Part shown: positions 24,410-31,921 of the stretch, in pieces | Layout: every line of letters starts with the position of its first letter | Position numbering within the stretch: the first letter of the stretch is position 1 | Source of the DNA: Lachnospiraceae bacterium | GTDB taxonomy: Bacteria; Bacillota; Clostridia; Lachnospirales; Lachnospiraceae | NCBI GenBank assembly: GCA_016283275.1 | Contig: JAEEMP010000031.1 | Location: forward strand, 1 to 37,317 | Direction of reading: 5' to 3' | DNA: 37,317 nt | Position numbers and translations under genes: made by a program | The notes under the pieces: model-generated | Told to the model about the DNA's origin: nothing | Seen by the model: the letters and a program-made list of their open reading frames with translations, nothing else | Databases searched by the model: none

Positions 24410-25599
24410 TATTCCGAATAGACCTTTCTCATTTTTTCTTTATTCAAAAGATCGTTCTTTTTTACTAGTTGGCCTTTCTCATATAAATAAAGTGTGTTTA
24501 ATAATATCTCGCCTCCTTCCAGCCCTTTTATTTCAGATATTTCAAGTACTTTTCTCGTTCTGTCTCTCATTCTTCCGAGATGTACCATTATATCTATGCC
24601 GCTTGAAATCTGGCCACGCACGGCAGTCAGCGGTATATCCATACCCATAAGTACCATTGTCTCAAGACGGGCAAGCATATCTTTTGTGCTGTTTGAATGT
24701 CCTGTCGACAACGAACCGTCATGTCCGGTATTCATAGCCTGCAACATATCCATTGCCTCGGGGCCTCTTACTTCCCCGACTATCACACGCTCAGGGCGCA
24801 TCCTTAATGCAGTTTTGATAAGATCCCGGATTGTGATCGGTTCGCAGCCTTCGATATTTGCGTTTCTGGTTTCAAGCCTTACAAGGTTTTCCGCATCAAG
24901 AAGCTTTAATTCAGCACTGTCTTCGATGGTGACAATTCTTTCATCTGCCGGGATGTATTGTGAAAGTGCGTTCAAAAATGTCGTTTTTCCCGAACCCGTT
25001 CCTCCCGAAATGAAGATATTGTATTTTGCTACCACCAGTTCCTTTAAAAATTTAGCAGCTTCTTTTGTAACGGATCCCAGATCTATAAGTTTTTGCATCG
25101 TTATCGGATGCGCCGGAAAACGCCTTATCGTTACGATCGGACCGTTCAATGCGATCGGCGGAAGCACAACATTTACGCGCTCTCCGGAAGGTAGTCTTGC
25201 ATCCGCTATGGGACTGGTTTCATTGACGCTTCTGTTACAGGAAGCAACCATCTGCTGGATTATATCTTCAAGTTTTTGCTGTGAATCAAAGGTTTTTCCG
25301 GTCTCAATAAGACGTCCCTCTTTTTCGATGAATATCTTGTCGTAACCGTTTACCATGATCTCGGTAACTTCTTCGTCGTCCAGATATTCCTGAAGAATAT
25401 CCATTTTTCTTAATGATGCAAATATTTCTTCTCTTACTTTTAGGATCTCGGCCGGTGTAAACAGACGTCGCTCTTCAATCCCCATTAAAACATTATCGAT
25501 ACATTCGTATATGTCTTTTTCATCAAGATCATCCGCGAAATCGATCCGCCCTACCGTTTCCGACAAGGCTTTATGTCTTAATTCTTCGCGCTTTGTCAT
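24409..25599 (-). CDS. tadA: Tad pilus assembly ATPase TadA/CpaF
   Basis: A 396-aa GSPII_E family ATPase with Walker A ISGGTGSGKTTF (about 198-209), the Asp box TIEDSAEL, Walker B RPERVIVGEVRG and the His box MNTGHDGSLSTGHS. The N-terminal domain (about 20-170) fits CpaF. It powers Flp assembly. ATG 25597-25599 overlaps the tadZ stop codon (ATGA); a TTG four codons upstream (25611) is an alternative. Motifs are intact, so it should be active. Confidence 0.95.
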   Translation of the reverse strand: MTKREELRHKALSETVGRIDFADDLDEKDIYECIDNVLMGIEERRLFTPAEILKVREEIFASLRKMDILQEYLDDEEVTEIMVNGYDKIFIEKEGRLIETGKTFDSQQKLEDIIQQMVASCNRSVNETSPIADARLPSGERVNVVLPPIALNGPIVTIRRFPAHPITMQKLIDLGSVTKEAAKFLKELVVAKYNIFISGGTGSGKTTFLNALSQYIPADERIVTIEDSAELKLLDAENLVRLETRNANIEGCEPITIRDLIKTALRMRPERVIVGEVRGPEAMDMLQAMNTGHDGSLSTGHSNSTKDMLARLETMVLMGMDIPLTAVRGQISSGIDIMVHLGRMRDRTRKVLEISEIKGLEGGEILLNTLYLYEKGQLVKKNDLLNKEKMRKVYSE

Positions 25600-26618
25600 A
25601 TAACGTTCCAATCTTCTTTATCCCGTTTTTCCTCAAATTCAAGTTCCTTTTTTATATACCTTGCAAGCTCGGAATACGGAAGTCTGTCGAAATCCTCCGG
25701 AATTTCCCTGAATACGGGTATCTTCAATTTTTTAGTCTTATCTATAACGTCATCTTTACTATTTTCATACAACAGGGCTTCATACTGACTGATCTTTGCC
25801 GTTGAAATCCGTCTGTCGTCCGTTACTGTATAGACCACTTTGCAAAGGCTTAATATATCGAACAGTCCCGTAACGTTTTCTGAAAGATCCAGGATCAGAT
25901 ATTCATAATCCGAATGTTCTTCAAAAGAATTAATAAAATCTATCCATTGTTTGGCGCTTATTCCCTCAAAATTCATAAAAGAATGCACCGGAGGGACATA
26001 ATCAAGCCCTCCTATATGCTCGATAGTACTTTCAAGTTTTAAACTGAAATTAACATCGGGACAAGACCAATAATACATAAGATCCATAAGATTTGCTTTA
26101 TTCTTGGATGCCATCATCGAATCAAATCCTGAGAAACCTTCAAAATTCAGATACAATGTCTTGCCTTTGGTTGCAAGTATCTGGCCCAATGTAATTGCAA
26201 ATGTCGTTTGAAACGCTCTTTTTACTGGTGAATATATGCCTATTATCGAAAGAGGTTTTTCGCAATTGCGCCTGAATACCGGCGCATTTTTCTCTGCGCA
26301 ATAATCAAGAACCTTTTTAAGTATCGTATCGGCGGATTGATATTTATATATCGAAGCGTCGCCGTTGTATATCGTTAATTTTTCTTTTACAAGGATTATT
26401 GTGTTTTCAGCATTTAGATCGTCTTTTTCGTTTTTCACAAAATCTTCCGAAATCAGTAATATTCCTATTCTGTTCTTTTCCATGAATAATTTACATTCTT
26501 CGTATTCTGTAAAAAGAACAACCTTGAAGCCGGCAGCTTCTTTTTTATGTGCGAATTCGTAAAACTTTTCAGCGTAATCCCTTTCCCCGTCACAAATTGC
26601 AAAAATCGTTTGTGTCAT
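25596..26618 (-). CDS. tadZ: TadZ/CpaE-like localisation protein with degenerate P-loop
   Basis: A 340-aa protein with a receiver-like N-terminal domain (about 1-115) and a MinD/ParA-like domain (about 130-330). The position just upstream of tadA and the fold pattern (LSIIGIYSPVKRAFQTT, KGKTLYLNFEGFSGFDSMM, DYEYLILDLSE) indicate TadZ/CpaE, which places the pilus machine in the cell. The Walker A equivalent SPVKRAFQTT lacks the glycines and the lysine before Thr, so nucleotide hydrolysis is doubtful. AAGGAG precedes the ATG. Confidence 0.8.
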   Translation of the reverse strand: MTQTIFAICDGERDYAEKFYEFAHKKEAAGFKVVLFTEYEECKLFMEKNRIGILLISEDFVKNEKDDLNAENTIILVKEKLTIYNGDASIYKYQSADTILKKVLDYCAEKNAPVFRRNCEKPLSIIGIYSPVKRAFQTTFAITLGQILATKGKTLYLNFEGFSGFDSMMASKNKANLMDLMYYWSCPDVNFSLKLESTIEHIGGLDYVPPVHSFMNFEGISAKQWIDFINSFEEHSDYEYLILDLSENVTGLFDILSLCKVVYTVTDDRRISTAKISQYEALLYENSKDDVIDKTKKLKIPVFREIPEDFDRLPYSELARYIKKELEFEEKRDKEDWNVI

Positions 26619-26642
26619 GATTATGTTCTCCTTTTCCGGTTG

Positions 26643-27152
26643 TCAAAATAAGGCAAAGCAGAAAACCGCCGCCAAAAAAACCGGTATGCTAAGATGAACG
26701 GAATACTCCACTTTATGCTCACTTTTCAATCCATAATCAATATATGGACCGATCGCTTTTGTAAGGATTAAATTCTTAACGTAAAGAGTGAGATAATTAA
26801 ACCGTCTATGCTTTTTATTGATCAGAAACAACTTAATAACTGAAATAACGGCTGCGATAGCAAATATCGTAAAAAAGAATAATATCGGTTTTTCCATTAC
26901 CAATGCCGAGATCAGTATAAGTTTAACATCCCCCGCGCCAATGGCACCGATCGAGAAAAACGGGAAAAGTATCCCGAAGATCAACACCATTTGGCAAATT
27001 TGCCATAACATCCCCTCGAATGTTAATTCCAAATCAACGCTTAACGTATGAACGGAAATCAGATTGATGACCAGAAGGATCATCAGAAGATCGTTCGGAA
27101 TTTTATGCTTCCAAACATCAATGACTATAGCCAGAGCCAATACCAAAAACAT
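26643..27152 (-). CDS. Prepilin peptidase (A24/TadV, CpaA type), first gene of the Tad operon
   Basis: A 169-aa polytopic membrane protease with canonical motifs IDVWKHKIPN and GAGDVKL, holding both catalytic aspartates. It processes Flp prepilins. The ATG at 27150-27152 has no ribosome-binding site and would shorten the first TM helix. A nearby ATG at 27181 sits close behind AGGTGG but is out of frame by one base; adding one T to the run of five T would restore a longer N-terminus (MKLSSFLTIL...). The true 5' end is therefore uncertain. Confidence 0.85.
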   Translation of the reverse strand: MFLVLALAIVIDVWKHKIPNDLLMILLVINLISVHTLSVDLELTFEGMLWQICQMVLIFGILFPFFSIGAIGAGDVKLILISALVMEKPILFFFTIFAIAAVISVIKLFLINKKHRRFNYLTLYVKNLILTKAIGPYIDYGLKSEHKVEYSVHLSIPVFLAAVFCFALF

Positions 27153-27222
27153 AAGTATTGTTAAAAACTGCTCAACTTCATCACCACCTGTAAATATTAC
27201 TTGCTCATGAGTTGTAAACCCG

Positions 27223-27251
27223 ATTATATTTACATGATTTTATTTTGTAAA
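27223..27251 (-). promoter_or_regulatory. Sigma-A promoter of the Tad/Flp operon
   Basis: Minus-strand TTTACA (5/6), 17-nt spacer, TATAAT (6/6). It predicts a transcript start near 27216 and a leader of about 60 nt before the first gene. The surrounding 27153-27295 is very AT-rich and otherwise empty. Confidence 0.75.
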
Positions 27252-27295
27252 TATATTTTTTCTAAATTTTATAAATTTGTTAGATATGAACAACT

Positions 27296-27334
27296 CAAAA
27301 GAAAAAACGGTCCTCAAATGATCATTGAGAACCG
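27296..27334 (-). terminator. Terminator of the flagellin/fliS operon
   Basis: Minus-strand stem CGGTTCTCAA/TTGAGGACCG (one G-T pair) with loop TGATCAT-like, followed by TTTTTTCTTTT. It lies about 70 nt past the fliS stop codon and separates it from the Tad operon promoter. Confidence 0.8.
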
Positions 27335-27405
27335 CTTTCCGTGCTGATTTAAAGTGTGTCAATAAGAATGATTTTTTACTCTGTTGCTACTTATTTATAT
27401 TAGTG

Positions 27406-27882
27406 TCAGGCAAGATACCCTCTGTTTTTTGAAACATCGGACGACAGATTTGAAAGAAGCGACCTGTTATATGTAAGTCCCGAATATACCGTTTCGGTGT
27501 TGCCCATAACGGGACCCGAAACATCCATCTTACATACCCTGTTATATGCCTCCGAAAGTTCCGTAAATATATCTTTTACGTTATCTATATGTTCTTTATC
27601 GAAGTTCAAAAATGCCTTGGTGAGTTCGGAATTGCAATAAATATAAATATTTAAGAAATTCTTTCCCAGACCCGTTTCCGTGTTGACTGAAGCCATGAGT
27701 TCTTTAACCGCGCCTCTTGCCCGATTTAACTCATTTCTAAATGCGGTCTTATCATCTTTGGCAAGTGATTTTTCCGCTTCGTTTAAATATTCGATACCGA
27801 TATCATAGAGAATGGCTATCATCTCCGTTTTATTGGCTTTCGAAATTCTGTAAGTAAATGCTCTGATTTTCTCCTTTGTCAT
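27406..27882 (-). CDS. fliS: FliS-like flagellin export chaperone
   Basis: A 158-aa mostly helical protein with the FliS pattern: ISKANKTEMIAILYDIGIEYLNEAEK (helix 1), ELNRARGAVKELMASVNTETG (central helix), then NIYIYCNSELTKAF and KDIFTELSEAYNRV. FliS binds the flagellin C-terminus in the cytoplasm, preventing premature polymerisation. It follows flagellin by 68 nt. About 30 extra C-terminal residues (VYSGLTYNRSLLSNLSSD) exceed the usual 120-135-residue length. Identification rests on the pattern and context. Confidence 0.82.
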   Translation of the reverse strand: MTKEKIRAFTYRISKANKTEMIAILYDIGIEYLNEAEKSLAKDDKTAFRNELNRARGAVKELMASVNTETGLGKNFLNIYIYCNSELTKAFLNFDKEHIDNVKDIFTELSEAYNRVCKMDVSGPVMGNTETVYSGLTYNRSLLSNLSSDVSKNRGYLA

Positions 27883-27902
27883 AATTTACCCCTTCCTTGT
27901 GA

Positions 27903-27939
27903 GCATCGAATTTAAGGTATAACCCAAATATCACGATGC
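27903..27939 (-). other. Intercistronic hairpin between flagellin and fliS
   Basis: Minus-strand GCATCG/CGATGC stem enclosing ATTT/AAAT and GGT-TAT-ACC, with no T-run. It could stabilise or process the flagellin mRNA, letting flagellin be made in excess over FliS. Confidence 0.4.
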
Positions 27940-27950
27940 CGTACGCCTGC

Positions 27951-29051
27951 TTACTGCAAAAGCTGAAGAACCTGTGCGGGTCTTTCATTTGCCTGTGCAA
28001 GCATTGATGTTCCTGCCTGTACGAGTACCTGATTCTTTGAATATTCGCTCATTTCCTTGGCCATATCCGTATCCATGATCCTTGAATATGCCGCTGTCAT
28101 ATTTTCTGCGGAAAGATCGAGTGTTTTAACAGTATGATCGAGACGGTTTTCGTAAGCACCCAATGTGCTTCTTGCGTTGCTCACATACTGAAGAGCACCT
28201 TTTACTCTCTCCATAAATTCTCCGGCATTTTCCTGAGTCTTACAATCAACTTTGTCTAATCCCAAAGATCTTAAGTTAAGTGTGGGAATCCTTACATCAA
28301 GAACCTGTCCTTCGTTTGTTCCGATCTGTACTCCCATAGCGCCCAATCCTGTGATATCAAGGGCTACAGATTCACCGCTGACAGGTTGTTTTACCTGCAA
28401 TTCCATTTCAAAACCGTTGTCATTCTTTATAAAAATACTGTCTCCGCTTGAAGTAACAGTAACATCATCGGGAAAACCTGCTCCTAAAGTAACCGAAAGG
28501 CTTGCTTCATCGATATTTCCCTTCGCATCGAAATTAGCGGTCAGAGCAGTGATCTCATAATCGCCGCTTTTTACATAATCGCCATAAGTGATCACTTTAA
28601 CATTTTCATTGTCCGTATAACCTCTGAGATCAAAGTTTCCGTTAAGCAAAACTTCACCGTTGTACATTGTGGAATCGGATACTCTTACTATCTCATCCTT
28701 AAGCTGGTTTATCTCGCTGTCTATGGCTTTTCTGTCTTCATCGGTCATTGTTCCGTTAGCGGCTTTGGTCGCAAGTTCGCTCATTCTCTGGATCATTTCG
28801 TGAACTTCCTGAAGAGCGCCTTCGGCAATACCGATCGCGGAAATACCGTCATTTGAATTCTGGGTTGCGGTATCAAGACTTCTGATCTGCGCATTCATTC
28901 TTTTAGCCATTGCAAGACCCGAAGCGTTTTCTTTCGCATGATTAATCTTGTACCCCGTGGACAGCCTCTCGAGTGAAGTGGACAACATGTTGTCGCTTCT
29001 GTTAAGAGCACTGTTTGCTATCATTGCGGATACATTGTAATTAATCTTCAT
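27951..29051 (-). CDS. Flagellin
   Basis: A 366-aa flagellin. The conserved N-terminal D0/D1 region (about 1-140; INYNVSAMIANSALNRSD, LSTGYKINHAKENASGLAMA, NDGISAIGIAEGALQEVHEM) and C-terminal region (about 275-366; ARSTLGAYENRLDHTVKTLD, ending AQANERPAQVLQLLQ) flank a modest variable middle (about 145-265). AAGGAG lies 8 nt before the ATG. It is the filament subunit and lies in one unit with the DUF6240-like gene upstream and fliS downstream; the C-terminus keeps the FliS-binding helix. Confidence 0.97.
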   Translation of the reverse strand: MKINYNVSAMIANSALNRSDNMLSTSLERLSTGYKINHAKENASGLAMAKRMNAQIRSLDTATQNSNDGISAIGIAEGALQEVHEMIQRMSELATKAANGTMTDEDRKAIDSEINQLKDEIVRVSDSTMYNGEVLLNGNFDLRGYTDNENVKVITYGDYVKSGDYEITALTANFDAKGNIDEASLSVTLGAGFPDDVTVTSSGDSIFIKNDNGFEMELQVKQPVSGESVALDITGLGAMGVQIGTNEGQVLDVRIPTLNLRSLGLDKVDCKTQENAGEFMERVKGALQYVSNARSTLGAYENRLDHTVKTLDLSAENMTAAYSRIMDTDMAKEMSEYSKNQVLVQAGTSMLAQANERPAQVLQLLQ

Positions 29052-29070
29052 ATAGTGTTCTCCTTATATT

Positions 29071-31755
29071 TTAAATACTGTCCAAAAATCTCTTTGCTAC
29101 TTTATATAATTCAGCGGTAGAAACTTCTTCGCTGTTGTCCTTCATCGGAATCTTTGAAAATGCAGAAAGGTCAACGTCCCTTGAATATACGACCGTTACC
29201 CCATCACCTAATATATCGGCAGTTTTTTGCATTTCCGTAACCGTATCTTTAAAATTGCATGCAATATACCCGGTTGTTTTTCCGTCTTCGATCCTGAATC
29301 GGGCATTGATCTTTCCCAAATACTCCGTCTCGATCGAAACCGCTACCGAAGGCTCTTCGTCTGTGTTGTGCACTATCTTAAGCGCTACATCGGTCATCTC
29401 ACCGTCAACTTCCATCGGAATATTGTAGGTTTCGTTTTCGGCAAAAGAACGCGCGATGGAAAGCTGTTTGTGTGTAAGCATAAGTTCACGCACATCCACA
29501 TATCTTTGTGATTCCATGGCTCTTTCAAAAACTTCTTCTTTGGAATTGTCCATCAGGGTATCGAAGTTTGATCTGACTTCATCCTTATCGTCAAATCCTT
29601 CTTTTAATGTATCGATCTCTTCCCTGAATTTCTTCCCGCGTATTTCATCGACTTTCTTAAATGCCGCACCTTTTCTTCTTAGTAAAGTTTCGGCCGCATA
29701 GAGTGATGCGCTTGTAACAGGTTCTTCGTGATTCAAAAGTTCGTATATACTTCCTTCGGAAACTTCAAGGCCGGCCTTAAAAGCCCTGTACTGTTCGTTA
29801 TTGTACATTTCCTCGGTCTTGTCTTCCGAAAGTTCAAGATTCATTGCATCATACGCCTGCGATAATGTTGTATTGTCGCTTATATTGGCAACTTTCATCT
29901 TGGAAGGATTAAGTTCTCTTTCAAGTTCGTTTACAAGTAAGCCGAAAGAATCGTCTATCGTTACGTCCATTCCGATATTCTTGCTTGTCTTAACGGCTTC
30001 TTTAAGGTTTCCGAAAGTGAGTTCTTTTCCTGTTTTTATAAGACTTCCGATCGCAGCATAACCTGTTTTCTCGAGCTGATGAAGAAGTCTGTATACATCT
30101 ATATACTGCTGCCTCTCATCGGCATTGATCGAATCGGATCTCTCAAGCTTATATAAGAACTTGGAGTATTTCTCCATCTTTTCTTCATCCGTATTTTCCT
30201 TTTCGGTAAGATAGCCGTTAAGTTCTTCGACACTCATGTTAAGAGGCGATGTACCCTTACGGATCAGGTTAAGAGTATCCGAAGGCTTCAATTCCTTAAG
30301 CACATGCGTAAGCTTCTCATCAAGAGTTCTTACGTCATTTACGCTCTCCTTCGTGATCTCCATGGAGTTATAACCCAGAATCCTGACTGCTCTTCTGTTT
30401 GATTCGTTGATCTCAAGTCCGGTCTCACTTAAAATATCGTCAACATTCCTGAATGCTTTCTTTATGGAATCTCCAAGGTCTTTTCTGACTTCGGTGAACA
30501 TCTTCTCGTATTCGATATTGGCTGCTTCGAAGCTTGCCTTAATCTTGTTACCTTCATTCTTTATGGTAAGAAGGTCGGCATCGGGGATCACGGATAACAT
30601 TTTCCCGATAAATGCAGCAGGTAATTCCTTTATATCATTTATCGTTTCTTTAACGTCCGAAACCGCTTTGGATTCTTGATATTCCGGCGTCTTTTCAACT
30701 TCCCGGAGCGCTTCCACATATGCTTCGAGATTTTTTGTGTCGATCGAAAAGCCGCTTTCGATAAGCATAAGGTTTGCCTTATTGGTCATCTTAAGCCTTA
30801 TTTCTTCCATAACACGGGTCGCATGCACCTCGGCATCCGACATTTTCAGTATTTCATCGGATATTCTTACTGCTTCTTCATATATACTTTCTGTCTTTGT
30901 AATGTCGGCGTCCTTTGGATTCTTGCCCTCAACAACAGCTATTTCTATTGCTTTTTTAAGAGCTTCATCGCTTAAAGGAAGTTCGACCGCATCGACCTTT
31001 TCATATCTTTCTATATGTGCTTCGTCGATAATAAACGAATTCTCCACAAGCCATATCCCTGCGGCTACAGTCTTCTCATTGGGTACTTTTCCGTCTTCCG
31101 ATAAAAGATTGGTTACCTGAACCTTTAATTCGTCTTCACCGCCTACGGTCGCTTTCTGTGCGAGGTAACCCGGTGCTTCCGTTGTAAAATATGATGAACC
31201 TTTGGGAGCGTTTTCTGTTCCCGCGGAAAATTTAGCACGGTATAAATTGTCGATCGTGAGTTCTTTTCCCGTCGATACGAAATATCTCTTCATCCCTTCG
31301 GTCATATCCGTAAGTTCGGAAGCTTTTTCTATAGCCTGCTTAACTTCCCTTTCAAGTTCGGGATCAAGGGTATCTGTATATCCTTTGATCTCGGTCCCGC
31401 CTTTTATAAGTTCCATCTTTATATGATCGACTATATTGACGGCATCCGAAAGATCGACATTTTTTAAATTGCCGTCCTTAAGATATTCCTTGTATTGTTC
31501 TTTAGAAACTGTGTGTGAAAGAACAACCATTTCATCTTTGCTGTCCTTGATAAGACCCGATGCTGCGTTGTTCATGATATCCGTTACGGACTGCTTTCCT
31601 GCTTCGTATTCGGTACTTTCCGTATTGGATGGCATAATTTGAAAGCCGGAATTACTTCCCGCCGTTTCGACATTTTTAAATGAATTGTAACTGCTCTTGG
31701 CTCTTTCGATTTCCGCACCGGAATAATTTTCAAAAGAAATTCTCAACACAAACAA
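29071..31755 (-). CDS. Large DUF6240-like flagellar-locus protein with FliK-like C-terminus
   Basis: An 894-aa, highly charged, mostly helical protein with no signal peptide or membrane helix, resembling DUF6240 proteins of Lachnospiraceae flagellar loci. Repeated helical segments of similar style (for example LKKAIEIAVVEGKNP, LKEAVKTSKNIGMDV, ELTFGNLK, ELTIDNLYRAKFS) suggest internal duplication. The C-terminus (about 790-875; DVALKIVHNT, YLGKINARFRIEDGKTTGYIAC) resembles the FliK hook-length-control C-terminal domain. It is first in the flagellin operon, 19 nt upstream of flagellin. The start is ambiguous: TTG 31755, GTG 31749 or TTG 31746, all behind AAGGAAAGGA. Role in filament or hook assembly is inferred. 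Confidence 0.75.
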   Translation of the reverse strand: MFVLRISFENYSGAEIERAKSSYNSFKNVETAGSNSGFQIMPSNTESTEYEAGKQSVTDIMNNAASGLIKDSKDEMVVLSHTVSKEQYKEYLKDGNLKNVDLSDAVNIVDHIKMELIKGGTEIKGYTDTLDPELEREVKQAIEKASELTDMTEGMKRYFVSTGKELTIDNLYRAKFSAGTENAPKGSSYFTTEAPGYLAQKATVGGEDELKVQVTNLLSEDGKVPNEKTVAAGIWLVENSFIIDEAHIERYEKVDAVELPLSDEALKKAIEIAVVEGKNPKDADITKTESIYEEAVRISDEILKMSDAEVHATRVMEEIRLKMTNKANLMLIESGFSIDTKNLEAYVEALREVEKTPEYQESKAVSDVKETINDIKELPAAFIGKMLSVIPDADLLTIKNEGNKIKASFEAANIEYEKMFTEVRKDLGDSIKKAFRNVDDILSETGLEINESNRRAVRILGYNSMEITKESVNDVRTLDEKLTHVLKELKPSDTLNLIRKGTSPLNMSVEELNGYLTEKENTDEEKMEKYSKFLYKLERSDSINADERQQYIDVYRLLHQLEKTGYAAIGSLIKTGKELTFGNLKEAVKTSKNIGMDVTIDDSFGLLVNELERELNPSKMKVANISDNTTLSQAYDAMNLELSEDKTEEMYNNEQYRAFKAGLEVSEGSIYELLNHEEPVTSASLYAAETLLRRKGAAFKKVDEIRGKKFREEIDTLKEGFDDKDEVRSNFDTLMDNSKEEVFERAMESQRYVDVRELMLTHKQLSIARSFAENETYNIPMEVDGEMTDVALKIVHNTDEEPSVAVSIETEYLGKINARFRIEDGKTTGYIACNFKDTVTEMQKTADILGDGVTVVYSRDVDLSAFSKIPMKDNSEEVSTAELYKVAKRFLDSI

Positions 31756-31833
31756 TCCTTTCCTTAAGTGTTAACGCATTCCGTGCGAAATTTTCACCAA
31801 AAGAAAATAAATACATCCTTGTATTCAACTAAT

Positions 31834-31861
31834 ATTTCGGATAATTGTTTAAAAATCTTTA
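31834..31861 (-). promoter_or_regulatory. Sigma-D (sigma-28) type flagellar promoter
   Basis: Minus-strand TAAA, 16 nt, TCCGAAAT, close to the flagellar consensus TAAA-N14-16-GCCGATAT. It lies about 80 nt before the DUF6240-like gene and would drive it together with flagellin and fliS as late flagellar genes. Confidence 0.6.
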
Positions 31862-31893
31862 GTACATTTATGATAAATAAGCCGTTAATTATA

Positions 31894-31917
31894 AAAACCC
31901 GCCTCACCGGGCGGGTC
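31894..31917 (-). terminator. Terminator after glgB
   Basis: Minus-strand ACCCGCC/GGCGGGT stem with a short CGGTGA loop, followed by TTTTT, just past the glgB stop codon. The high-GC stem stands out in an AT-rich gap. Confidence 0.9.
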
Positions 31918-31921
31918 TTTA

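Noticed and set aside
24494-25345. 283-codon open frame on the plus strand
   Set aside because: Antisense to tadA over its catalytic core; the Ser-rich translation is typical of a mirror frame.
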